Source: Rotaria sordida (taxonomy: Eukaryota; Rotifera; Eurotatoria; Philodinida; Philodinidae). From it: a stretch of 64,000 bases of DNA. Location of the stretch: assembly GCA_905250125.1 (NCBI GenBank), contig CAJNOL010000796.1, forward strand, positions 37,990-101,989, in the 5' to 3' direction. The notes below the pieces were generated by a model, which saw only the letters and a list, made by a program, of their open reading frames with translations, did not search any database and was not told the origin of the DNA. The translations under genes were made by a program, and so were the position numbers. Below are positions 10,790 to 22,160 of the stretch, piece after piece; the stretch's first letter is position 1, and every line of letters starts with the position of its first letter.

Positions 10790-13082
10790 TTATTTTATTG
10801 TTGCTTCAATTTCTTTGACTAGTTTCTTATAATTCGAATCAAAGTCATTTTTAGTAAAATCAATATATAATCTTGTACCAAGAATTATACCTAACCATCC
10901 ATCTGGTTTATATTTTGATTGTAATAATATTGGTACAAATGGTTTTTTTAATCGATAAGCATATTCTGCTTCACTTTGACAATTTGGTGATGTTTTATAT
11001 TTTTCTGTTATACATAATATTACAAGACATGCTTGTTCAATAGCATGTGCCATACAATCTAATGTACTTCCATGCATATCATCAGTATCCATCCAAGTTC
11101 GATAACCTGAATTACGAAGATCTTGACAAATTTGATTTACTAAATCTTTTGAATCATGATTATAACTAAACATAATATGTTGAGATGGTTTTGAAATAAT
11201 TAATTTATTTGTTATATTAGTATTTATTGATATTGTTTGTTTTAATTGCCAAAGTATTCCTTTTGCTGCTTGTTGTATTATTTCATTTGAATTTATTTCA
11301 GATAATTGAACTAATAAAGCAAAATATTTATCATGACTATGAATATTTTTTGCACATGAACATTCAAATGATAAAAACCAAATTGATTCAAGTATAATTT
11401 GAATTTCTTCATATTGTTCTTTTAATGAAGAAAATTGTCGAAGTATTTGAAATAATAAATTAATATTATCATCTTGTTTTCCAATACGTATTTGAAATTG
11501 TTTATGTATACATAAATTTTTTAAACAATTAACTAATGTTAATAATGATATTTGATTATATAAATAATAATTAGAACTTTTAAATGTTTGATTAATTGAA
11601 AAAAATAATTGTTCACATAAATAATGACACGAATCATCAGATTCAAGTTCTTTTTGTGTTAAAATATTTGAATAAAGTAAACATGACATAAGACGTATTT
11701 GTTGTATATTAGATTTAAAAATTAATCGACAAATTTTATTTATTATTAAATCTTTATTTAATATTTGTTGATCAATTGTTGATATATTATAAAGAATTGA
11801 TAGACAAGATATTAAAACATTATTATGTAATTGTTTTAAAATCATTTTACCTTCACCTAATATAGATTTTTGTATAAGATTAGCTGTATAATTAGTTATA
11901 GAATTAATTAAATTAATACGATTCATTTCTTGTAGAAAAAGATTTGTTTCTTTACTAGAATTTGTTAATAAATTACCTAAACATTTAATAAGATACCATA
12001 ATGGAACTGTTGTTCCACAATCGACAAGTGCATCAAATAAATGTTTAAAAGAAGAAACGAATGAACAACTATTAATTTCAATGTCAGAATGAAGAGCAAA
12101 TTCACTAAGTAAATTAATCATATGTGTAAAAACAAAAACACGATCATTTGAATCTATTTGTGATTGAGCTGTTTCATCAATAACACATTGTATAAAATGA
12201 TCACTATTTGTCGTTGATAATGATGGAACAATAATTGAATAATAAAAATCTGTATGATTAATAAGATAAATTGAAAAACGTGGAATAGAAGCATATATTA
12301 AAAAAAATGTTAAAATTTGATTAATTAATAATGATGAAGTAACTAATGAAGATTCAATAAGATAAATAACAAGTCGAGAACTATAATCAATAATTGATAA
12401 TGATTCATGTGTTGATGTTTTTCTATGATGATGATGATGAAAATTAAAACAAAATCCAATAGATAATGATGAATGTGTTTTATATTTCGATGATGATGAT
12501 GATGTCGAAAATAATTCATTGAGAAAATCTTCTTGATTTTTACAAATAAGAGAATAATGTTCAATACATGAATAAATTGCTAAATGTAAATCTTGACTAG
12601 AAGAAAAAAATTTTATTCGTTAAATAAATATTTATATAATCTTACTTAATAGATTTAGTTACATGAAAATCAATATCATCTCGAAGCCATTGAAGAATTG
12701 AATATATAATCATTTTACTTTGATTACTTGTTGCACATTCAACATCAATTTGACATAAACATTTAAATAATCGACACGCTATTCGAGCAAGTTGTTGTTG
12801 TTGTTCGCTCACTTTTCTTTTTGATTTCCATAATATTGTTCGATCAATAGAAGAGATAATTGTTTGAATAATATGAATAAAAGATTCTAATGAATGATAA
12901 AAAACTGATTTTTCACGTTCTAATCGTAAAACAAGTTCTTCTAATATATTAATTGCATTTTTTGTATGATTATGATAATCACGAATTTTTAAACGTGAAC
13001 ATTTTATTAGTATCTGTTGTGTTGATTCGTCAGTCGCCATCATTCTTGAGAGTACATTGTTCGAATGTATATTTATTTGCAC
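10790..13082 (-). CDS. Helical-repeat (ARM-like) protein with C-terminal TIR domain
   Basis: Two exons, 12646-13082 and 10790-12596, with a 49-nt GT-AG intron. They encode about 747 residues from the ATG at 13080-13082; an ATG slightly downstream (MATDEST) is also possible. Residues 1 to about 610 are leucine/isoleucine-rich paired helices resembling armadillo/HEAT repeats. The TIR domain (about 619-747) opens with HIMFSYNHDSKDL and contains SGYRTWMDTDDM, the SPNCQSEAEYAY loop and a terminal DGWLG segment. TIR domains act as signalling adaptors or as NAD hydrolases. The glutamates near residues 688-690 occupy the position of the catalytic Glu in SARM1-type TIRs, so NADase activity is possible but unproven. 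The ARM-then-TIR order recalls SARM1, but no SAM domains are seen between them. No stops or frameshifts. Confidence 0.8.
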
Positions 13083-13563
13083 ATACTCTCACATGATTAC
13101 TCATACAAGTTAAAGAACGAATACAAAAAGAAAAAAGAAAAGTAATTTTTTTTTTTCGTTCGTTCTATTACATTCAACGAATGAAATAGTACGTGAACTT
13201 ACATCATATAGTTGCCCCTACAAAAAAATGGTATCAGCTTGAATGTTAAGCAGAGAATAAAGTAGAAGAAGAAAAACGTTTACAACTACAACAACTGCTC
13301 GTCGTCAATATTTTAAAATAAAAAAAAAAGGCATAAATGAGACAAGATGCATTATGCTCTTACGCCTTACATTACCATATACTGTACATCAAGTTAGAAT
13401 TGTTCGTAAGAGCAACGTTTCATCTTCATACTTATAATATTGATAAAAAAAAAAATAAACAAAATGTTCCTTTAATAACAAAGAAAAAAAAACAGTCATA
13501 TTTTTTATATATGTGTCTATAATTTATCAAAAGTTGTGGTCATGGCGTTTAGAAGACCATGTC
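13083..13563. other. Upstream region of the TIR gene
   Basis: AT-rich with several A or T runs. No gene supported; it probably contains the promoter of the minus-strand TIR gene. Confidence 0.4.
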
Positions 13564-14015
13564 GGATAAGGTGACTTATTCAGTAATAAAAAAAAACCAA
13601 ATATCCGATGTTGTAGAGCTTTTTGAGGCGCGTCGAATGGTATTTAATAAATCTTGTTTTCATAACACTTTGAAGGAACTAAAGTCAATTTACTGATAAA
13701 CAACTACACATCCACGCCCAAGAGTGATAAGTTTCTGAATATTGTGGACCTTGGTATTGGTCGAAAGTATTTGTAAAATATTTTTTTTCACATACGATTT
13801 TGTAGAGTTTTTGACGAGCTACAACTTCCTATATGTAGCATCTCCGATTATCTTATCGATGTGGGTATGGGTGTGTAGTCGTCTATCAGTAAATGGACTC
13901 TAGGTCCTTCAAACTTCGATGAAAACAAGATTTACTATATACCATTCGACGCGTCTAAAAAAGCTCTACAATATGGTATGTTTAATTTTTCATCTGTCAA
14001 TAGGTTTCCTTATCC
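13564..14015. mobile_element. Foldback element, ~450 bp
   Basis: Two arms of about 160 bp (13564-13725 and 13850-14015) are imperfect reverse complements. Shared blocks include GTAGAGCTTTTT, CGCGTCGAATGGTAT and AAATCTTGTTTTCAT, with an inner TTTACTGAT. Each arm ends centrally in a short telomere-like word (ACACATCCACGCCC on the left, GATGTGGGTATGGG on the right). No coding frame. No clear target duplication was found, so the family is unassigned. Confidence 0.7.
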
Positions 14016-14205
14016 AAAAGAATTCTTTAAACACTGTAGTCAGTACTTTTGGTATGCTCTAAGTAAATAATAAATTATTGATTTTACCTGCACTCAAATG
14101 TGTTCGACAAGTTGTTAGTGTTGTCACTTTCAGAGAAGAGACATTCGATTGATGTGTTGATGGCAGCAGAATAGCTCAAACTCGTTTAGCAACTCGAGCT
14201 AAGTT

Positions 14206-14264
14206 AGGATGTGGATGTGGGTGTGCTGGTTGAAGAGAAGACTCACACCAACACCCACACCCTG
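14206..14264. repeat. Short head-to-head telomere-like pair
   Basis: GGATGTGGATGTGGGTGTG, then a spacer containing GTTGAAGAGAAGACTCA, then CACCAACACCCACACCC. G-rich to C-rich order is as at 7176-7299, and the spacer shares a GAAGAGA..ACTCA core with that locus. Confidence 0.75.
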
Positions 14265-14369
14265 TTTTGTTGTTTTTTTATCTATTTTGCTAAATACATT
14301 CAATTTTTTTTTCTTCATAAAACGAACAAAATTTTGAAAAAATTCATAATACATTGTATGCATCAAAGT

Positions 14370-14475
14370 TTTCTTCAGAGCTGGATCCGACCCAGACTCG
14401 ACCAAAACGAAATTTTTAGGCCCGTACCCGAGTGGGTACGGGTCCGGATCCTACCCGACAGGCTCTACCGTCCAC
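14370..14475. mobile_element. Probable MITE remnant
   Basis: A GC-rich island in AT-rich sequence. AGAGCTGGATCCGACCC on the left partly mirrors the reverse complement of the right side (AGAGCCTGTCGGGT..GGATCCGGACCC). A central palindrome CCCGTACCCGAGTGGGTACG lies between them. No duplication was resolved. Confidence 0.35.
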
Positions 14476-14601
14476 CGTAACTTGAAGATATAATTATTGG
14501 TTAAAGAATGAATGATAATCAATGATGAAAATCACTAGTTGTTTTATTGACAATGATCAATAATAATAAATGATAATAACATATAATAACTATCATGGTT
14601 A

Positions 14602-14847
14602 ATGATGAGCAACGAAGAAAATATGGTTAACAAAAATGGTCGTAAGTCGAAAGCAAAAAAAGATCAAGGAGTAATGAATTATGAAGTAATAACAATTAAT
14701 AATAATGAAAATAACGAGAGACAAACAAACTCATATATAGATCACAAAAAAAAAGAAAGTTTAAAAATGCAATGGAAAAAAAGAATGATGCAAAAAGGAT
14801 CACCGTATTCTCATGATGGTCAACAGGACAATACATATCAAACATGA
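14602..14847 (+). CDS. Possible small basic hydrophilic protein
   Basis: Open frame of 81 codons starting MMSNEENMV, rich in Lys, Asn, Glu and Gln, with no hydrophobic core and no recognisable domain. An AATAAA polyadenylation-like signal follows at 14863-14868, 16 nt after the stop. It could be a real small gene, a 3' exon, or chance in A-rich sequence. Confidence 0.3.
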   Translation: MMSNEENMVNKNGRKSKAKKDQGVMNYEVITINNNENNERQTNSYIDHKKKESLKMQWKKRMMQKGSPYSHDGQQDNTYQT

Positions 14848-14878
14848 AAGGAAAAAAAATTCAATAAAACAGAATCAA

Positions 14879-14913
14879 GTTAGCGCCAACATACGATATC
14901 TGTTGACGCTAAC
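14879..14913. other. Near-perfect hairpin
   Basis: GTTAGCGCCAACA and TGTTGACGCTAAC are inverted copies of 13 nt with one mismatch, separated by a 9-nt loop. It lies between the AATAAA of the small plus-strand frame and the 3' end of the aminotransferase gene. Function unknown. Confidence 0.75.
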
Positions 14914-15001
14914 AATTAGAAAATTTTTAGAATTTAAAAAATGAAATCAATCATAATTCTTCTCGAAATATGTCAATGCATATTTTATTTTCGATACTTT
15001 A

Positions 15002-17341
15002 TTACTTTTTCATTTTTGTATGAAATAATGCTGTTCTAGTAGATTTATCATTTTGTTCAAAATCAATAATTATTTTTCGAATAACATCTTTAGGTGTAAT
15101 GAACCAAATATAATCTTTATATTCATCTGGAATGTTTAATGGTGGATCAGTTCGAAAATCAATATTTTCATAAACATATTTTGGTATATTATTTGCCATT
15201 AATATAGCTTCTTCGATTGGATTATCTGAAGATGAATTTATATTTGAACGATCAAAATTTGAATTCTATAGGAAAGAAAGAAAGAAAGAAATATATATAA
15301 TTAATGATAGAAAAATTAAGTTTAATTACCCAATGTTCGACTGGATATTTTTCAAATTTTTCTTTCATTCTACGATCTTTATTAGCCATTTCAAGACTAT
15401 GAAATTGAGAAAAATGATTTTCTGATGGCATAGTACGAGGATGCCAAACAGCTGTATCTGTATCAAAAGTATACTAAAACAAGTAAAACATAATTTTTTT
15501 TTCTTTTTTGCAATGAAATTATTGAGACAAAAAAAAAACAATTTTTACCAATGCTAAAAATTTCCATCCTTCATTGGCAATAAAATCGACTGCATTTAAA
15601 ATATAATCAACTTCTTCATCACTTGCAAAATATGATAAATTAAATCGAGTAAAACCAGGTTTCATTAATGCATTTTTAGGAACATTTTTAAATCGACCAC
15701 TAAAATTCACATGAATGATTTCTAAAATTTATTTATTAAATCTTACCTATCATCTGCTGTAACAAATTGTATAAAAACTTCTGTTGTTCTATCATCAAGT
15801 TCAAGCAAATCCTAAATAATAAAAAAAAACAAATTTTATTCAAAACAAAAATAAAAAAAACTCTTCTTATATCTTATTTACTATAACATAAGGTCCAGCA
15901 CAAGAACATCCTGATCGTACTTGAATACCAAATAAATCATTTAATAAAATACAAACAAAATTATGATGTAAATATTTATGAAAAAATGGTACATAAAGAA
16001 GAAATGAAAATATTCCTAATCGAGGAAAAGTTGTTGATCCAAGTATAATTAATTTTGGATGATTTCGAAATCGTCTAAAGAATTTTTCAACTAATGCATT
16101 TTCACGTGTTTCAATTGTATGATAACCAACAATTTCTTTTAAATGAAAAACTAAACCAGCTCGAATTGAACCAAGAATATTTGGTGTACCACCTTCTTCA
16201 CGTGTTTCAATATCTTTTACATATTCAATATATGTTGAAGTTACAAATGTTACTGTACCACCACCCACAGAAGATGGAACTCGATTATTAAAAAGTTTTT
16301 TCTTAGCTATTAAAATACCTGAATGAAAACAAAAAGAAGAGAGAAAAATATCTAAATTGAATTTTTCTTCTTAAAAATAAACCTGGTGTTGATGGTCCAC
16401 CAACAAATTTATGTGTAGAAATAAAAACAGCTTCTTTACAAGCAATTTTTGATGGATTCATATCAATTTTAACATAAGGTGCTGCTGCTGCATAATCCCA
16501 AAAAATCCAACCATCATATTCATGAACAAGTTTTGAAATATCATCAACATCAGTTGTAATACCAGTTACATTACTAGCAGCATTAAATGTACAAATAATA
16601 TGTTTTCTAACTTCATCATAATAATATTTTAATTGTTGTCTTAAATAATCTCGATTAATAAGACCTTGTTTTGTATTAGGAATACGTTTAATCTATAAAT
16701 AAATATTAGAATTTTTAAAATAAAAATTTCTAAAGAAATTTTACTTCAACTCCTGTTTCTTTCCATGGTAAAATATTTGAATGATGTTCAAATGTACTAA
16801 TAAAAATAACAGTTCTCTTTCGAACTTTTTCATCTTTCAAATTTAAAACATCAACAAGTTTATTAATAGCAGCAGTTGATCCTAAGAAATTATTAATTAT
16901 TTCTTTTAATATTTAATCGAAGAAGAAGAATTATTCATTTACCTGATCCAGTAAAAATAACAACATCTTCATCAGTTGCATTAACATATCGTTTAATTAA
17001 ATTTCGTGATCCTTCACGATATTTTGTAGTTTGTAATGCACATACATTATTTTCACTATGTGTATTAGCATAACTAAAACAAAACCATTATTATTTCTTA
17101 TTTTAAAATAAAAATTCTTCTTACTAAGGTAAAACATTGTTTATCATACAATATTCAATAAATATTAGACCACGTCCAGATGCTGTATAATCAGCATAAA
17201 TAACTATAGAACAAAAAAATGTATTTATTTATAATAATGAAGAATAAATAACTATACCATTTCGAGATCCCCATATAGTATTAGCTCGAAGATTTTTACC
17301 AATAATATTTGAATCAATATATTGAAGAAGTTGTTGTTTGT
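15002..17341 (-). CDS. PLP-dependent class V aminotransferase, cysteine desulfurase-like (5' exon unresolved)
   Basis: Ten exons: 17258-17341, 17125-17204, 16943-17073, 16745-16881, 16383-16692, 15882-16318, 15747-15811, 15549-15699, 15330-15473, 15002-15265. About 600 residues. Fold-type I PLP enzyme of the NifS/SufS-like group, which typically removes sulfur from cysteine or acts on related amino acids. Conserved features in order: YADYTASGRGL; GSGSTAAINKL in the cofactor-phosphate region; STFEHHSNILPW; the FWDYAAAAPY cofactor strand; STHKFVGG with the PLP-binding lysine; TREEGGTPN; and RSGCSCAGPY, the mobile loop with the candidate catalytic cysteine. A roughly 150-residue C-terminal extension beyond the core is unassigned. 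The family normally starts 20-30 residues earlier, so a short first exon is missing. The TTAA-flanked element at 17362-18083 sits only about 20 nt upstream of the first recognised exon, presumably in the first intron. No disabling change seen. Confidence 0.82.
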
Positions 17342-17361
17342 CTAAATAATTTATATATTAA

Positions 17362-18083
17362 GGGGGCCCCCTCTCAGAAACCAACTTTGTTATTTTTCAT
17401 CCGATTTCAACCAAAATTTCAGAGAATGTTAGTCTTGGCTAGAATAGATTATGGTTAAAATATCTCCCGAAATCTGCAAGCCATTCACGAGTTATAGTCA
17501 ATTCATTGGTCAAAAATACCCTTTACGCGGGCAAGGTTTTCAACATGAGAATACTAGCTAAGCATGTCGGCGTGGTTTTTAAATTGTAGAGTGCCCCTAC
17601 GGCTAGGTCGTAATATAGCCCGATTTTTTAATTTCCCTTTGTTTGGTTTTTAAAAAAACATTTTCGAAAAATTCTCAAATTCGTGACCAAAAAAACGCTA
17701 ATTAAAATCAAAGATCTAAGTTTTTTATTTAAACAAAGGAGAAATTCAAAAATCGGGCTCTATTACGACCTAGCTCCAAGTGTCTGCTCTATAACAAAAA
17801 AACATTACCACTTTTATATTGAGTCGTTATTGAGTAAGGTTTGCCCGCGTAAACGGTATGCTCAAAAAAATTGATTTTGAGAAAAACGGAGAATAAGTTT
17901 TTAAAAACCTTATTTTTCTCAATAGGGGGGTTCAGAAAAACCTATATAATATCCTTAAATCTCATCATAAAATCAATCAACTATAGTGCATTCGAGAGTA
18001 GACACTTTGCTCTATCTAATGAGTTATTAATCACAAAATCGATAAATTTGACCAAAATTAACTTTTCTGAGGGGGGGGGGGGC
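17362..18083. mobile_element. TTAA-flanked foldback element (piggyBac-like MITE)
   Basis: 722 bp between TTAA copies at 17358-17361 and 18084-18087, the target preference of piggyBac. The ends are GGGGGCCCCCTCTCAGAAA and, reverse-complemented, a C-rich tract followed by TCAGAAAAG. Internally two long arms mirror each other: TTTACGCGGGCAA and CTAGGTCGTAAT..AGCCCGATTTTT recur inverted at about 17850 and 17750. The element is therefore largely palindromic. A run of 12 G lies at 18071-18082. No coding capacity. Confidence 0.75.
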
Positions 18084-18087
18084 TTAA

Positions 18088-18436
18088 AAAGATTATATAT
18101 ATATATACTTTTTTTTTACAAATAATTGTATTAGTGATGATTCATTTTGTAAAGCTAATTATAAGTGAAATATTTTCGATAAGACAATGATTCTATTGGA
18201 TCAGACTGTAAGCACAACTTTAAATTCCTATTCGAAATCTGAATTATAAAATATCCTACACATTCTCTCTCTGATCTTATTTTAGAAGAATAAATTCTTT
18301 TACATTTTCCTATTGCAAATGATGTTATCATTCTTTATGCTTGTCATTTTTGATTTAACAAGTAATCAATCTAGTTAAGAGTTTAAATAAAGCTGAATTC
18401 TTTCATTTCTAATGGGAATTAAGATAAAAAGAAAAA
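18088..18436. other. Spacer between aminotransferase and UBA-like gene
   Basis: AT-rich, with a short TA repeat near 18098-18108. The missing first exon of the aminotransferase may lie here, but I could not place one in phase. Confidence 0.4.
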
Positions 18437-19154
18437 TTAAAACAAACTATGTTTTAATTGATTGATATCAGGAAACATTGGAGTTCTTTTACTTCCATTT
18501 AATTTAAATAATTGATCTACACGTTCATCAGGAGATTCTATATTTGATGTAGTGATAATTTCATTGAAATTATTTGCTGTTTGTAGATGATTTAATGGGT
18601 TAAGTGAATGAGGTGATGATTTAACCAATGAATGTTTCTGTAAAAGATAAATGATTTTGAATATAATTTATTTAGTTATTATTTACTGATGTTTGTTGTT
18701 GTTGTTGTTGTTGTTGATGATTTTCAAAAAATCTTTTTTGTGCTGTCCAATTTTCATTCACTGTTTTATATCGAGATCCAACTTCTTTTGAATTTGTTCG
18801 AAATAAAATCGGTTTACATGATTGATTATTATTAATTTCCTCTGCATCTATTAAAAGAAAAATTTATTTAAGAAAAATAAACAAAAAATATTTACCAGGA
18901 TTTGTCAAAAATGCTTCAGCAGCAAACTAAATAAAATTTATTAAATGTTTAAATTCTATTCAAATTTCTTTATTTAAATATCAAACTAACGTACAGAGAC
19001 ATCCCATTCATACATGCGCAAAAAATTAATCACTTTTTGTCGATCTTTCCAGTTAGTTAATGTCTATAAATCAATAAAATAAAAATGAAATTTAATATTT
19101 GAAATAAAACTTTACTTGAAAATATTCAATTTGTTGATCTTTTAATTCAGACAT
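18437..19154 (-). CDS. Small UBA-like domain protein
   Basis: Five exons: 19116-19154, 18995-19063, 18896-18926, 18687-18847, 18437-18637. They encode 166 residues, with GT-AG introns and consistent phase. Residues about 2-45 (LKDQQIEYFQ, RQKVINFLRMYEWDVSFAAE) match the pattern of the ubiquitin-associated fold found at the N-terminus of p47/UBXN2 and FAF-type proteins: a three-helix unit with a central xxWD motif. The rest is polar, with a CAA/CAACAA-coded glutamine run, and has no UBX or SEP domain, so this is a short form. Ubiquitin binding is inferred from the fold only. The partner is unknown. Confidence 0.68.
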
Positions 19155-22100
19155 TCTAATTCTGATCAAAACTAAATAGAAAAAAAAAAGATAGTTGATT
19201 TTATTGACATATATATATATAGGTATACTACGCAAAACAAAATCTAAGGCAGTTTCCAACTAATAAAAACAGTCTATTTGATATTATGAAAAGAAATGCA
19301 CGTGATACAGGTAAACAAACAAGCAGAACGAAAATAAGCATAGCAATAATAAAGAAATGAATAGTGGTTAAGTACGGTTGTTATGAAAAATGTAATGATA
19401 GAAATATGCATCATTGAATATATGATGATTAGTTATTCATATAACTCAAACATCGTTATTCTAACATTCATAATTGGTATGAAAAAAGGTAGTCGCCAAT
19501 TTTTTATCGAACTCTATAATTCGAGTCATGTGCTTTTTTTTTTTCTTTATCAAGTTTGAATTTTCCTATTTGATTAATATTTTCTGTCTTGAAAAAGTCG
19601 ATTAGTACTCTAAAACAAAAAGGTGATTTTAATATAGTAGAATATATTATATCAGATGGTGTTGCAATTTTTTCATATTGATTAAATCTTCTTCCTAATG
19701 ACTATAATTTTGACGTCATCTTCAATAAATAATCATACTCTCATTTATGATAGAGTGCAATTTCGATCGAAATCTAACATTTTCTAAGAGCTTGAAGATA
19801 TTCATGCAGCGACTTATGAAATCAGTTTTCACAACATGAATATGATTGCTGCATGTCTAATTATCGATTTTGATGTTTAAATTCTTTCTAAAAAATCAAG
19901 AAGAGATTGCATTCTAGTGAATCTAAATTTGATTTACCAGTATTGTATCTTAATCAACTACAAAAGTAAAAAATTAATCTTTAAGAGCATCTTTACAATA
20001 AACTTTCAACTCATCATGATCTGTTTGGGATAAAACTTTTAGAGATGAGTGGATCTGAGAAGAAAATGCTTTTGATAAAAGTTTCAATCATAAAAGTCAA
20101 ACTATAACGGACTCGAGTGAATCTGTATGTTTAAGTGTGATTGAACAGAAGACTCATATATTCACATCTACACTCAAAATTTGCTGTTTTTACATTCATG
20201 ACGATTATCTATATTTTTTTTTGCTTCGCCAATCTATCAATACACATTCATATTCTACAAGTATAACCCATGTCGCCACTTTTTTAACAACTGCGTCGCA
20301 ATTCGATCGCATTCGAACACATGGGTTAACTTTCTAATATAACAGAAATTTTGAAAAGAACAAATATGTGAAGCTTTTGAAATTTTCTTTTTTTTAATTT
20401 ATGAATATTGCTGATTTGTATGTCTTTCTTTCAAATGAAATGAAATGAAATGAAATATTTTATATCATATTGTTCGACAATATCATGGTTAAACTTTTCT
20501 GATTTTTCCAATTATCAGACTATTTCTTCGATTTTTTTTGTATAATAATTTTTTACAATATCACTTCATTGTGAATTTCTCTCTTTTGCGATATTTTTTC
20601 CTTTCTGTTAAATCAATACATACTTTCCACAAACATACTTACAAAGAAACACAATGTTTTTTTTTTTGGTGTGTTTTGTCGAAAAAACCACTGTACTTCC
20701 TTTATACATTTGTATGTAAAGGTGAACAAAAAAAACAAAGAGAAAAAGTAAACGTCATTATGATGATGAATAAAATAATTGAGATATATGCAGCATCATC
20801 ATGTATTAGATCAATAATATTTTATTTCAATTTCAAAGAGAACTTTCACAAAAATTTGTTACATCAAAAGCACTCTGATGGTTATCGAAATATCTTATCA
20901 TGTGGGCCGGATAAATTATAACAGTGTCCAATTGATGCATATCTGACTAGTTGTTTGATGATATCATCTATAAGACTATTATAAAATGATTAGAACATTG
21001 CAAGAACTTCATTATGATGCTCATTTATGTTTAACATTAGATGAAATAAGAGACTATATCAAAGTCATTAAAGAATTACACAAAATCATTGTTATAATAT
21101 CGAGAATATATTCACATTTCATAGTATCTTTATTTTTAGATCATAAAAAAATTGATTGAGTTTTTTATATTTTGCAAAAATAATCGTCAATATCAACTTT
21201 TAATGCTAGAGTATCCGAAGAAATTTGTCGACATCTACACTGATTACAATATATTATTTGTTGCTTTCAATAAGCAAATGCACCATGTACTCCGACAGTT
21301 ATCGATATTTTAAGTTTTAGCCTACGATAATTGATCAATGCGTAATTTGGTACATGAAACAACTGGATGTTTATGATGTCAATTGTAATGTGATACTCTA
21401 ATACACATGGATAGAAATAAAAGCGAAGATAAATAAGAGTTTTTGAATTTTGTTCGTTCTTATTATGTGAATGATTTCAGAAGCTTATAAGTAATTGATG
21501 ATTTTCAGAAATCATTGTAAAGTATCCAAAATTACACAAAATTGTTTTTCCTTTTAATTTTTGTTCATAGAATACTTCAAACAGAATATGTTACGGTGCT
21601 CTACGAACTATGATCATGAATGATTAAATTTGAGTTTGTTTTCGATATTCAATTTCCCTCCATTCGATTTATTCGATGGATGACGAAAACAAATAAAAGA
21701 ATATTGTCATTCTCTTTTTCTTTCTAGGAAGCTCGATATCTCATCTCGTACAATTTCTTTCTCAAGATGCTAATTCATTTATATCATAACAAAATACATA
21801 TGAAAGCTGCTTTAATGTTATCTGCAACGTTGAGACATCAATACAACTATATCTTAGTTTGTCGAAATGAGAACTCGAGAGTGAATAAACATTATTGTAT
21901 TCATTGGACGAGATAAAATAAATATTCGTACTTACGTGCTCAATTAGTGAAAAGTTAAAACATCATATAATCATAATAGTTCAGTAGTCTCGTGTCTTGT
22001 TTAGTAGACCTTTCGAGTATACGTTAGGTTCTATGTATTGAGATTCTTAAGGAAGTTTTTTTCGTTGTGACTCGCTTTTATTAGTATATAGAAAAATTAG

Positions 22101-22160
22101 ATTGTGCATTAACTATTAATAATCAAGAAAAGGCACAGTCATCCTTAATAACAGTTTCTG
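19155..22160. other. 3-kb intergenic region
   Basis: No gene supported. AT-rich, with a short (TGAAA)n run near 20430-20457. A 127-codon frame at 20538-20921 is low-complexity and lacks recognisable homology. It separates the UBA-like gene from the 3' end of the polyketide synthase. Confidence 0.5.

Noticed and set aside
20538-20921. 127-codon plus-strand frame
   Set aside because: Low-complexity Phe/Lys-rich translation with no splice pattern or homology recognised.
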